Assembly: GCA_050304615.1 (NCBI GenBank)
Contig: JBNLDW010000006.1
Location: forward strand, 1-41,626
Origin: CBFDBF01 sp050304615
GTDB lineage: Bacteria; Pseudomonadota; Gammaproteobacteria; Chromatiales; Chromatiaceae
Reading direction: 5' to 3'
DNA: 41,626 bases
Position numbers and translations under genes: made by a program. Of this stretch, positions 15,030 through 23,238 are shown piece by piece; the first letter of the stretch is position 1; the number at the start of each line of letters is the position of its first letter. Under the pieces are notes generated by a model. It worked only from the letters and a program-made list of their open reading frames with translations. It made no database searches and had not been told where the DNA came from.

Positions 15030-17750
15030 ATGTGGATTATTATAGGGCTTGTGCTGGGGGGGTTGATCGGTCTGCAAAGTGGCTTCGACGAGGCCGCCCT
15101 GGGTATGCTGCTGGGTGCTCTCGTTGGTGTCGGAGTTCAGTTCTTCTCGCGTAATAGTAAGGCGGATAATAGTCTGCTCAAGCGACTTGAAGCCAGAGTT
15201 GAAACGCTCGAGCATAGGCTGGACGAGTTGGGAGGGGAGGAGGTTGTGGTGTTGCATGAACCACAGACCGTGCCTCAAGAACCAACCATGCTTCCATTAG
15301 AGGAAGAGGATGCCATCACTCAGTCCAACGAACAGTCCGAGCCATCAATAGAGTTGCTACCGGACGAAGCTATTAATGATGGTTGGGTCGATATACCTGC
15401 TGACCGTAAAGTCAGTACCCCCAGTTCATTTGATCAGCTGTATTCAAATGTCCATGCCTGGCTGTTAGGTGGTAACACGGTAGTACGTATCGGCCTAGTG
15501 GTGTTGTTTTTCGGTATGGCCTTTCTTGTACGCTACGCAGTAGAACACAGCATGTTCCCAATTGAGCTCAGATTGGCGGGCGTCGCAGCTGGCGGCATAG
15601 CGCTGCTTGTGGTGGGCTGGCGTTTGCGCCATAAGCGTGTTGAGTATGCCCTGAGTCTGCAAGGTGGTGGCGTAGCGGTGCTTTATCTGACCATCTTTGC
15701 TGCTATGCGTCTGTACCAGGTTATTCCGCCTACTCTCGGTTTTGTACTGTTATTGGCGGCGGTAATGTTTTCTGCGTTGCTTGCTGTATTGCAGAATTCT
15801 CAGACATTGGCAGTGATTGGTACAGCAGGCGGTTTTATGGCGCCTATTCTTGCGTCCACTGGACAGGGTAACCATGTGCTTCTGTTCGGCTACTATTTGC
15901 TGCTCAATCTTGGCGTGCTTGCCATCGCCTGGAAGAAGGCCTGGAAGATCCTCAACTTGGTTGGCTTTGTGTTTACTTTTTCAATCGCTTTGGCCTGGGG
16001 AGCGCGAGACTACCGGCCAGATATGATTGCTACTACAGAGCCGTTTCTGATTGCGTTTGTTCTCATGTATGTGGCAGTGGCGGTGCTGTTTGCCTGGCTT
16101 AGCGCACCTTCACTGAAACACTATGTAGATGGAACCCTGGTGTTCGGAACCCCTGTGGTAGGGTTTGGGTTGCAGGCAGCACTGGTGCAGGATATACCAT
16201 ACGGTCTGGCCTGGAGTGCCCTGGGATTGGGTGGTTTCTACGTGCTGTTGGCTCGCTGGCTCTATGGTCGGTTACGGCCTTCGCTAAACCTCTTAGTCGA
16301 GTCTTTTCTAGTTCTTGGGGTGGCCTTTCTCACGCTCGCGATTCCGCTTGCATTGGATGGCAAGTGGACATCTGCCGCCTGGGCTATGGAAGGTGCCGCA
16401 TTGTTATGGGTTGGTGTTCGCCAATCGCGCAAATTGGCCATAGCCTCTGGGCTGGCGTTGCAATTAGCGGCTGGACTGTTTTTTGCTGGCGATAGTGGGC
16501 TTTATAAACAGGCGCGAGTCTGGCCGCTGTTCAATATGCACATGTTGGGTGCCTTGCTGGTTGCGCTAGCTGGTTTTGTTAGTAGCTTAATGGCGGATCG
16601 CTATCGTGATCGCTGGTCGGATCTGCTAACAGTAATGGCTCCAGCCTTGCTTATTTGGGCGACGCTGTGGTGGTTGACCGGAGGGATGCTGGAGCTAGAT
16701 GCTTGGTTGAATAGTCGTCAGATGGTGGCAGCAGTACTGGCCTTCTTTGCGGCCAGCGGGGTGCTGGCGACATTAATGTCAAAGCGGCTTAACTGGCACG
16801 CTTTGGCCTGGCTTGGTTTATTGGCCCTGCCTGGCATGGCGCTGTCACTGTTGATGGCGGCTGCGGTCAACATCAACCCCGCCTCAGGCTGGAGCGGCGT
16901 TGCCTGGTTGCTGGCGATTGCTGCGGCTGGCTTTGGTCTGTATCAGAGTGAAGGTGCATCATCGGCAGTAGCTAAAGTGCTGGGTTATGCGCATACGGCG
17001 CTGCTCTGGTTGGTGGCTATGGCTGTGGTTTTGTCGGTGACTGATTTTCTTGATGATGCTGTCGTTGGTGTAGCTTGGGAACAAGCCAGTGTGTTGGTTG
17101 TGTTGGCACTAGTATTGACCAGTGTGATGCGATTGACGGATGAAAATATCTGGCCATTTGGATCATGGCGATCATCTTATGTATGGATCGGTGGCTCTGG
17201 TGTGGTCATAGTTATGTTGCTATGGGCGTTGAGTATTACATTATCAACTGGTGGGGATGTTGCTCCTTTACCTTATTTACCACTGTTAAATCCGCTGGAT
17301 CTAGCCATGCTGATTGCCCTGTTCGTGGCGTTCAGATGGTGGCAGGCCAATAGCAAAGATGCCAGTGCTTGGTGGCCAGACGCACTTAAGGTGTTTGCTG
17401 TAATAGTATTTGTGCTTGCCAACGGTGCCTTGCTACGCACGCTGCATCATCTTCTCGGACTGCCCTGGAATGGAGCCATGTTCTCCAGTGATGTAGTACA
17501 GGCCAGTCTGTCACTGTTTTGGGGCGTATTGGGGCTCGCGCTGGCCTTCATTGCCAGTCGCAGACAGCGACGTACTCTTTGGATGGTAGGGGCGGGGCTA
17601 CTTGGTGTGGTAGTGGCTAAGCTGTTCCTGGTGGATATGGCTAATACTGGAACTGTGGCGCGTATAGTCTCTTTTCTTGGTGCAGGTGTGCTGTTGCTGG
17701 TGGTTGGCTATTTTTCACCGTTACCGCCAGCAAAGGAGGAGAGCGCATGA
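15030..17750 (+). CDS. DUF2339 multi-span membrane protein
   Basis: A 906-residue, very hydrophobic protein with more than twenty predicted membrane helices. It begins with a glycine-rich helix pair, a short coiled coil (about 48-72) and an acidic linker, and then runs through the DUF2339 core (PxLGFVLLLAAV, GTAGGFMAPILASTG, WAMEGAALLWVGVRQ). Function unknown; DUF2339 genes are typically followed by DUF3999, as here with a 4-base ATGA overlap, implying a two-component envelope complex. AAGGAG precedes the start. Confidence 0.92.
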   Translation: MWIIIGLVLGGLIGLQSGFDEAALGMLLGALVGVGVQFFSRNSKADNSLLKRLEARVETLEHRLDELGGEEVVVLHEPQTVPQEPTMLPLEEEDAITQSNEQSEPSIELLPDEAINDGWVDIPADRKVSTPSSFDQLYSNVHAWLLGGNTVVRIGLVVLFFGMAFLVRYAVEHSMFPIELRLAGVAAGGIALLVVGWRLRHKRVEYALSLQGGGVAVLYLTIFAAMRLYQVIPPTLGFVLLLAAVMFSALLAVLQNSQTLAVIGTAGGFMAPILASTGQGNHVLLFGYYLLLNLGVLAIAWKKAWKILNLVGFVFTFSIALAWGARDYRPDMIATTEPFLIAFVLMYVAVAVLFAWLSAPSLKHYVDGTLVFGTPVVGFGLQAALVQDIPYGLAWSALGLGGFYVLLARWLYGRLRPSLNLLVESFLVLGVAFLTLAIPLALDGKWTSAAWAMEGAALLWVGVRQSRKLAIASGLALQLAAGLFFAGDSGLYKQARVWPLFNMHMLGALLVALAGFVSSLMADRYRDRWSDLLTVMAPALLIWATLWWLTGGMLELDAWLNSRQMVAAVLAFFAASGVLATLMSKRLNWHALAWLGLLALPGMALSLLMAAAVNINPASGWSGVAWLLAIAAAGFGLYQSEGASSAVAKVLGYAHTALLWLVAMAVVLSVTDFLDDAVVGVAWEQASVLVVLALVLTSVMRLTDENIWPFGSWRSSYVWIGGSGVVIVMLLWALSITLSTGGDVAPLPYLPLLNPLDLAMLIALFVAFRWWQANSKDASAWWPDALKVFAVIVFVLANGALLRTLHHLLGLPWNGAMFSSDVVQASLSLFWGVLGLALAFIASRRQRRTLWMVGAGLLGVVVAKLFLVDMANTGTVARIVSFLGAGVLLLVVGYFSPLPPAKEESA

Positions 17751-19093
17751 GACAGGTTACATGGATATTGTTGATGCTTGCTTCCACTGCACTGGCAACT
17801 GCTGGCCCTAAGGATTTCGATATTCAATTGAATATTGAGGTGCCAGACGAGGCCAGCCTGCTGCGGCTCAAATTGCCAGAGGATGTATATAGAGTTGCAC
17901 GTCGTGCCGATCTTGGCGATGTACGTATCTTTAATGCGGCTGGTGAGGCAGTTCCTATGGCGCGTCTGCCTCGTGGTACTGAAGTGCTTGAGCAGCGTGT
18001 CGAGCTGCCTTTAGTTACCTTGCCGAAAGTTGCAATACCTATGGGCGGTAAAACTGTAGTGACCCAGGGGATGTCTGGATCAAGCCTACGCGTAGAGATC
18101 GATACACATCAGGGTGAGCCGACAGCAGTACCTGATTACTTGATTGAAGTGAAAGGCTTCGACGCGCCTATCGATGAGTTGATTCTGAGCTGGCCAGAGT
18201 CAATTTCTTTTGAGGCGGCGGTCAAGATTCTTGCCTCCGATGATCTGAGCGGTTGGCGTAGTGTGGTAAGGCGTGCGCCGTTGCTGGCGATTGGTCAAGG
18301 TGAGTCGCGTATCATGCATAACAGCGTGAAACTCCCTGCGGTGAAGGCCCGCTATTTGCGTGTAAGCTGGGTTGGAACAGTTCCAGCCGTATCACTTAAA
18401 CATGCCACTCTGGTTCATAGTAAGACATCGCAGGCATCTGAGTATCAATGGCTGACACTTGACGGAACGATCAAGAAAAATGCAATAGAGTACGTCTCAC
18501 CAGGACTGTTTCCTGTAGATAAGATTCGCCTGGTGCCGGTGGATGACGCAGATGTTTTGTCTGCCAGGATATATTCGCGTAAGGCGGTTAGTGCGCGTTG
18601 GCGCTGGTTAACTCGCACCTTGGGTTACCGGCTGCGACACAATGGTGAGATCTATGAGGGAAGCCCGGACCCAGTGTCCATGACTCATGACCCACTGTGG
18701 CGGGTGGTATTGGAAAAGGGTGCGCGCTCATCTTTGCCGCCGCGCCTGCAATTGGGCTGGGTGCCAAATGAAATTGTGTTCGTGGCGCGAGGTGATGGGC
18801 CGTTTACCCTGGCTGCCGGTAGCGCTTCTGCGTTGCCGGTGTGGCTTGCGCCAGAACAGGTGGTGCCTGGTTTTGGTACGGATGCCTCTAAGTCAACCGA
18901 GCCAGCATATATTACCGCAGGCCAGTTCCAGGTAAGGCCGGTAACACGCAATGCGGTACCCTGGCAGATTGGTTCTAATTGGATACTCTGGGCTGTATTA
19001 GTTATTGGCGTTGGTGTGCTAGGTGTGATGGCACGTGGTCTGTGGTCTGATATGCGCTCTGACGCTACAGATGACAGCATAGAAAAGAGGTAG
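17747..19093 (+). CDS. DUF3999 exported, membrane-anchored protein
   Basis: A 448-residue protein with a signal peptide (MRQVTWILLMLASTALATA), a large periplasmic beta-rich region and one C-terminal membrane helix (about 412-432) with a short cytoplasmic tail. This is the DUF3999 architecture. It overlaps the DUF2339 gene by 4 bases and is presumably its periplasmic partner. Function unknown. Confidence 0.9.
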   Translation: MRQVTWILLMLASTALATAGPKDFDIQLNIEVPDEASLLRLKLPEDVYRVARRADLGDVRIFNAAGEAVPMARLPRGTEVLEQRVELPLVTLPKVAIPMGGKTVVTQGMSGSSLRVEIDTHQGEPTAVPDYLIEVKGFDAPIDELILSWPESISFEAAVKILASDDLSGWRSVVRRAPLLAIGQGESRIMHNSVKLPAVKARYLRVSWVGTVPAVSLKHATLVHSKTSQASEYQWLTLDGTIKKNAIEYVSPGLFPVDKIRLVPVDDADVLSARIYSRKAVSARWRWLTRTLGYRLRHNGEIYEGSPDPVSMTHDPLWRVVLEKGARSSLPPRLQLGWVPNEIVFVARGDGPFTLAAGSASALPVWLAPEQVVPGFGTDASKSTEPAYITAGQFQVRPVTRNAVPWQIGSNWILWAVLVIGVGVLGVMARGLWSDMRSDATDDSIEKR

Positions 19094-19130
19094 GTGGTTC
19101 ATTTTATATCTGTTACTTATAATTGCAGTT

Positions 19131-19781
19131 GTGCTCTTGGTGTATGGGCCTAGTATTTGGGTCAAGTATGTCCTTCGCAAGCACAACACCCACATGGAGG
19201 GTATGCCTGGCACCGGGTCGGAACTGGCGTTGCATCTAATAAAGCGATTTGGCCTGGAAGGGGTGGTAGTAGAAAAAACAGCTGAAGATGAGGACTATTA
19301 TCTACCAAGTAAAAAGACGGTTGGTCTATCCCCTGAGGTCTATGACGGAAAATCCATCACGGCTATAGCTGTTGCCGCCCATGAGGTTGGTCATGCTATC
19401 CAGCATATCAACGGCGAGCCCATAGCTCGGTTGCGAGACAAGTATTCTCATATGGCCGGGTTGGCACATAATATTGGAATATATATCCTGGCTCTTTCAC
19501 CAATGTTTGGTGTGCTCACAAGAAATCCTGCAGCGATGGTTTTCGCTATATTGGCAGGCGTCATAGCCATGTTGTCGTCTGTCGCCTTGCACGCGATGAT
19601 TTTGCCAGAGGAGTTTGATGCAAGTTTTTCCAAGGCACTACCAATACTAAATTCTGGATACGTCCCGAGTGAGTATATGCCGGCAGCAAGACAGGTCCTT
19701 AAGGCCTGCGCACTTACATATGTTGCTGCCGCATTGGCCGATATTCTGAGTATTTGGAGATGGATCTCTGTACTGAGGTAG
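19131..19781 (+). CDS. YugP-family neutral zinc metallopeptidase
   Basis: A membrane zinc peptidase with the HEVGH motif (AAHEVGHAIQH), the GTGSELA and SPEVYDGKSI strings upstream and the LPEEFDASFSKALPIL string between later helices, as in YugP/DUF-type neutral peptidases. No ATG exists at the expected N-terminus. The coding potential (WFILYLLLIIAVVLL, a membrane helix) continues upstream to an in-frame stop at 19080-19082. The only conventional start is GTG at 19131, which cuts that helix. An ATT at 19101 with AGAGG upstream would restore it. Substrate unknown. Confidence 0.85.
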   Translation: MLLVYGPSIWVKYVLRKHNTHMEGMPGTGSELALHLIKRFGLEGVVVEKTAEDEDYYLPSKKTVGLSPEVYDGKSITAIAVAAHEVGHAIQHINGEPIARLRDKYSHMAGLAHNIGIYILALSPMFGVLTRNPAAMVFAILAGVIAMLSSVALHAMILPEEFDASFSKALPILNSGYVPSEYMPAARQVLKACALTYVAAALADILSIWRWISVLR

Positions 19782-20000
19782 CACCTAGCAAGCGGGCAGG
19801 ATAGCAGTGGGGGCAGCTATATTTAGGACTTAAAGGCGCATAAACAGGCCTCTCACCCAAGATTTTTCGTGGTTTTATACTGGAATATTGAAATCTAGTT
19901 TGACACAATCCATAGTGTTAATGAGGTTTTGACGTGGCTGCCTAGCCTTGCGTTTAGATTGGCCGAATAAACATCAAAATAACTAGAGAGGGCCTGAGAG

Positions 20001-20669
20001 ATGGAAGCGAAAAAAGTTGAGGTAGATCGTGGCTGGGGTTGGATGGTGGACGGCTGGACGCTGTTTAAGAAGAATCCTGGGGTGTGGGTTCTCATGATCC
20101 TGATCTATGGAGTGGTTATGGTCTTGTTGAGTTTTGTCCCTCTACTGGGGCCGCTGGCGAGCGCGTTACTTGGGACGATGCTGACAGGTGGTCTCATTTA
20201 TGGGGCCTCCAAGCTGGATGGTGGTGAGAAGCTGGAGATTATGCAACTGTTCCAGGCCTTTCAGGATTCCACCCGTACTGGCCCAATGCTTACCTTGGGC
20301 GGCATCGCTTTGGTGACCAACCTGTTGATGGCAATAGTTAGTAAAGGTCTCGTAGCTAGTTCACTTATGCAGTTTGGTGCGACCACGCTGCTCGGTATTT
20401 TGTTATTGCTGCTGATGGCGGCGGTATTGACGGCCATGCTTTTCTACGCCGTTCCGCTGGTGATGCTGAAGAACATAGAGCCGTTTGAAGCGATCAAGAT
20501 AAGCGTGATGGGTGGGCTGCGCAATTGGCTGCCTCTGTTGGTATTTGGCTTGATCTGTGGAGTGTTGATGGTTTTAGCCGCAATCCCCATGGGGCTTGGG
20601 TTGCTGATTCTGGGGCCGGTTACTGCGGGGGCGTGGTATCAGAGTTATAAGGATCTTTACGTTGGTTGA
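20001..20669 (+). CDS. BPSS1780-family membrane protein
   Basis: A 222-residue protein with about five or six membrane helices. The N-terminus VDRGWGWMVDGWTLFKKNPGVW and the following SFVPLLGPLASALLGTMLTGGLIYG fit the BPSS1780/DUF2189-like family of uncharacterised inner-membrane proteins. A ribosome binding site GAGAGGG precedes the ATG. It has its own 220-base upstream region. Function unknown. Confidence 0.82.
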   Translation: MEAKKVEVDRGWGWMVDGWTLFKKNPGVWVLMILIYGVVMVLLSFVPLLGPLASALLGTMLTGGLIYGASKLDGGEKLEIMQLFQAFQDSTRTGPMLTLGGIALVTNLLMAIVSKGLVASSLMQFGATTLLGILLLLLMAAVLTAMLFYAVPLVMLKNIEPFEAIKISVMGGLRNWLPLLVFGLICGVLMVLAAIPMGLGLLILGPVTAGAWYQSYKDLYVG

Positions 20670-20755
20670 CAGTCTCGGCGTATGGCTGGCCCTCATGCTT
20701 TTTGCTCATGGTATTCAACAGTGATTCACACCTGTGAGTGTTGGGGCAACACAAG

Positions 20756-21268
20756 ATGAAACTTGAGGGAGACATCAAGATCAACGGCCGAGCATATACC
20801 AAGGGCTCTAATATTGCATGGTATATGATCTACCCATTCTTTCTGGTCCACATGTTGATGTTTGGTGGATCGGGCTTTCTGATGGCCTATGTCGATGACG
20901 CCGCCCCCATATTATTTCTCTATATGCACGGTGGATTGGCAATCTTAGTATATACGGTGTTCTACCTGGCCATCTTTGGGGTGGATGAAGTTAAGTGGAT
21001 GTTTATCAATGCCGGGCTAGGGCTGCTCGGCATCTACACTCAAATCGGCTGGATACTGTCGCTATTTGGCAAGGATGTCGACGATTATCCGATCTATGTG
21101 CATGTGATTCCGTTTCTCTATTTTGTGCTCTACACCTTCTTGCTACGCCATGCGGTCCTCGACATCATGCATGTAGGAGAAGATGAGGTAAAGAAGAAGA
21201 GGGTAGAGTACGGCTATGTCACCGCGTCCATTGCTATCTACTTAATCCCCTATCTCTTGGGAAGGTAA
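20756..21268 (+). CDS. Uncharacterised four-helix membrane protein
   Basis: A 170-residue protein with four to five hydrophobic helices and a charged HVGEDEVKKKRVEYGY segment before the last. I do not recognise the family. The ATG at 20756 (MKLEGDIKING) follows GGGG at 9 bases; a GTG at 20738 is an alternative. It follows the BPSS1780-type gene after 86 bases and may be cotranscribed with it. Confidence 0.75.
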   Translation: MKLEGDIKINGRAYTKGSNIAWYMIYPFFLVHMLMFGGSGFLMAYVDDAAPILFLYMHGGLAILVYTVFYLAIFGVDEVKWMFINAGLGLLGIYTQIGWILSLFGKDVDDYPIYVHVIPFLYFVLYTFLLRHAVLDIMHVGEDEVKKKRVEYGYVTASIAIYLIPYLLGR

Positions 21269-21317
21269 TAATTAGTGCCAGAGATGTGTAAGTAAGCTAC
21301 TTACAGGTAGATTGACC

Positions 21318-21482
21318 ATGGGCTATGACATGCATATTAATTACGAGGGCGATCCCAAGGGGGACATTAATGTAGCTCAGACTATATTATTTCAGTTTAC
21401 TGTGACGCCCAGGATATTGAATAGGCATGCAGATACGGCGCCTAATACAATGATCCATAACATTACAACAATGGCTCGGTAA
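21318..21482 (+). CDS. Possible 54-residue small protein
   Basis: An open frame starting MGYDMHINYEGDPKGDINVA in the 296-base gap before the symporter gene. The opening MGYDxHI recalls the N-terminus of several unrelated-length hypothetical proteins, so it could be a truncated relic. TTACAGGTAG lies upstream as a weak ribosome binding site. The rest of the gap holds nothing recognisable. Confidence 0.3.
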   Translation: MGYDMHINYEGDPKGDINVAQTILFQFTVTPRILNRHADTAPNTMIHNITTMAR

Positions 21483-21564
21483 GGCTAGAGTTTTTGCTCT
21501 GGCCACAAATATCTAAAATATAAATGGGTTCCATGCTTCTCTGGATTAACAGTCGCCGAGTAGC

Positions 21565-22974
21565 ATGGAAAATTACATGATTGAAATAAGCTTCCTACTT
21601 TCATTGCTTATATTTCTGGCCATTGGCCTTTCCTCAGTAGTTATTAGCCAAAAGACCGCTGAGGATTATCTGGTCGCAGGCAAGGCAATACCAGCTTGGC
21701 TGGCTGGTCTTTCGGCCGTGGCGACCAACAATAGTGGCTTTATGTTTATCGGCATGATTGGGCTTACCTATGCCACTGGCCTGTCCTCAATTTGGCTTAT
21801 GGTGGGCTGGATTGCAGGTGATCTGATGGTGTCGCTTATTGTCTTAAAGCCACTGCATGCCGCCTCACGTTCCGATAAAGTGCACTCCTACGGGGGACTA
21901 CTTGCCCACTGGCACGGTAATGAAAACCACGCGTTACGTCGCCTAGTTGGCCTGCTGACACTGTTTTTTCTTACCCTATATGCGGCTGCTCAGTTCAAGG
22001 CTGGCAGCAAAGCTACTGCGGTACTCCTGGAGTGGGATCCGGCCTGGGGTATTTGTATCAGTGCTGGCATTGTTTTGTTATATAGTGCGGCTGGGGGCTT
22101 GCGGGCATCAATCTGGACTGATGCTGCTCAATCATTTGTGATGTTGCTTGGCATGGCAATGCTAATAATGGGAGGTATTGAGCTGTCTGGCGGATGGCCG
22201 TTGACCATAGAAAAGATGTCATCCGTTGATGCCAATTTTCTCGGTTGGTTTCCCGACACTGATCTGATTGGGATCATACTATTTATTCTAGGTTGGCTGT
22301 TTGGTGGTATTGCAGTTGTTGGTCAGCCCCACATTGTTGTTCGCTTTATCAGTCTGGACGATGAATCACATATCAATCGTATGCGGTTCTATTATTATGG
22401 CTGGTTCACACTGTTTTACGGCGCAACCATCATGGTTGGTTTGCTAAGTCGTATCGCCTTTCCTGAGAGTGGAGGCTTTGATTCAGAACTGGCTCTTCCG
22501 ACCATGGCGCAAATGGTTTTACCAGATATATTGGTGGGAATGGTACTGGCTGCTCTGTTTGCGGCCACGCTGTCGACGGCTGACTCCTTGGTCCTTTCAT
22601 GCTCAGCAGCAGTTACCCGTGATTTATTTCAACATCAAGGCGAGATGCACTCGCTATGGGTTGCAAAATTAACCACTGCCAGTGTGGTGGGTATTGCGGT
22701 TGTTATTGCATTGACAGGTAGTGAGTCGGTATTTACTTTGGTGCTCGACTCATGGGGGTTATTGGGTTCGGCATTTGCACCTTTGGTGCTTCTATATTCT
22801 TTAGGTAAACGCATACCGCAGCACATATCAATCACCATGATGATTACCGGCGTTGCAGTATTCTTGCTATGGCAACAACTCGGATGGGGCGGGATAGTTT
22901 ATAGTGCTGCCCCCGGCATTATGGCTGGCCTTTCCAGTTACCTTGTGCTGAACAAGTGGGTCTATCGAAATTAA
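21565..22974 (+). CDS. Sodium:solute symporter (PutP-like)
   Basis: A 469-residue SSS-family transporter with about 13 membrane helices. Family strings: TAEDYLVAGK, the GGLRASIWTDAAQSFVM region and AALFAATLSTADSLVLSCSAAVTRDL, which holds the Na2-site Ser/Thr residues. It imports a small solute with Na+; the PutP-like layout suggests proline or a related compatible solute, but substrate cannot be read from sequence. It is transcribed alone. Confidence 0.9.
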   Translation: MENYMIEISFLLSLLIFLAIGLSSVVISQKTAEDYLVAGKAIPAWLAGLSAVATNNSGFMFIGMIGLTYATGLSSIWLMVGWIAGDLMVSLIVLKPLHAASRSDKVHSYGGLLAHWHGNENHALRRLVGLLTLFFLTLYAAAQFKAGSKATAVLLEWDPAWGICISAGIVLLYSAAGGLRASIWTDAAQSFVMLLGMAMLIMGGIELSGGWPLTIEKMSSVDANFLGWFPDTDLIGIILFILGWLFGGIAVVGQPHIVVRFISLDDESHINRMRFYYYGWFTLFYGATIMVGLLSRIAFPESGGFDSELALPTMAQMVLPDILVGMVLAALFAATLSTADSLVLSCSAAVTRDLFQHQGEMHSLWVAKLTTASVVGIAVVIALTGSESVFTLVLDSWGLLGSAFAPLVLLYSLGKRIPQHISITMMITGVAVFLLWQQLGWGGIVYSAAPGIMAGLSSYLVLNKWVYRN

Positions 22975-22984
22975 TCATTAGTAT

Positions 22985-23019
22985 CGTAGGTCGCAATAAC
23001 CAATGGACATTGCGCCGGA
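22985..23019. repeat. REP-like 35-bp palindromic element, copy 1
   Basis: CGTAGGTCGCAATAACC, then a short turn, then ATTGCGCCGGA. It matches the element at 25637-25671 at about 28 of 35 positions, and both are imperfect palindromes. It sits in the 264-base gap between the symporter and the TPR-methyltransferase genes. Confidence 0.65.
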
Positions 23020-23238
23020 CGGTTACAAAATATCAAATCGTTTCGTGATCTTGGTGAGCTACGCAAAATGCTACTCCACCTTAGATCTAATCTCTCTTGG
23101 TCTCTCGTCTGGCCCCAAAACATACTGTAGCCGATCGCGCTAAACCATATATTCAACAATCCATGATGGCATGGCTTTTGCACTATAAAACGAATGACGT
23201 GATATTGACGATTGTGAGCACCATCCGGAGAGGCATAC

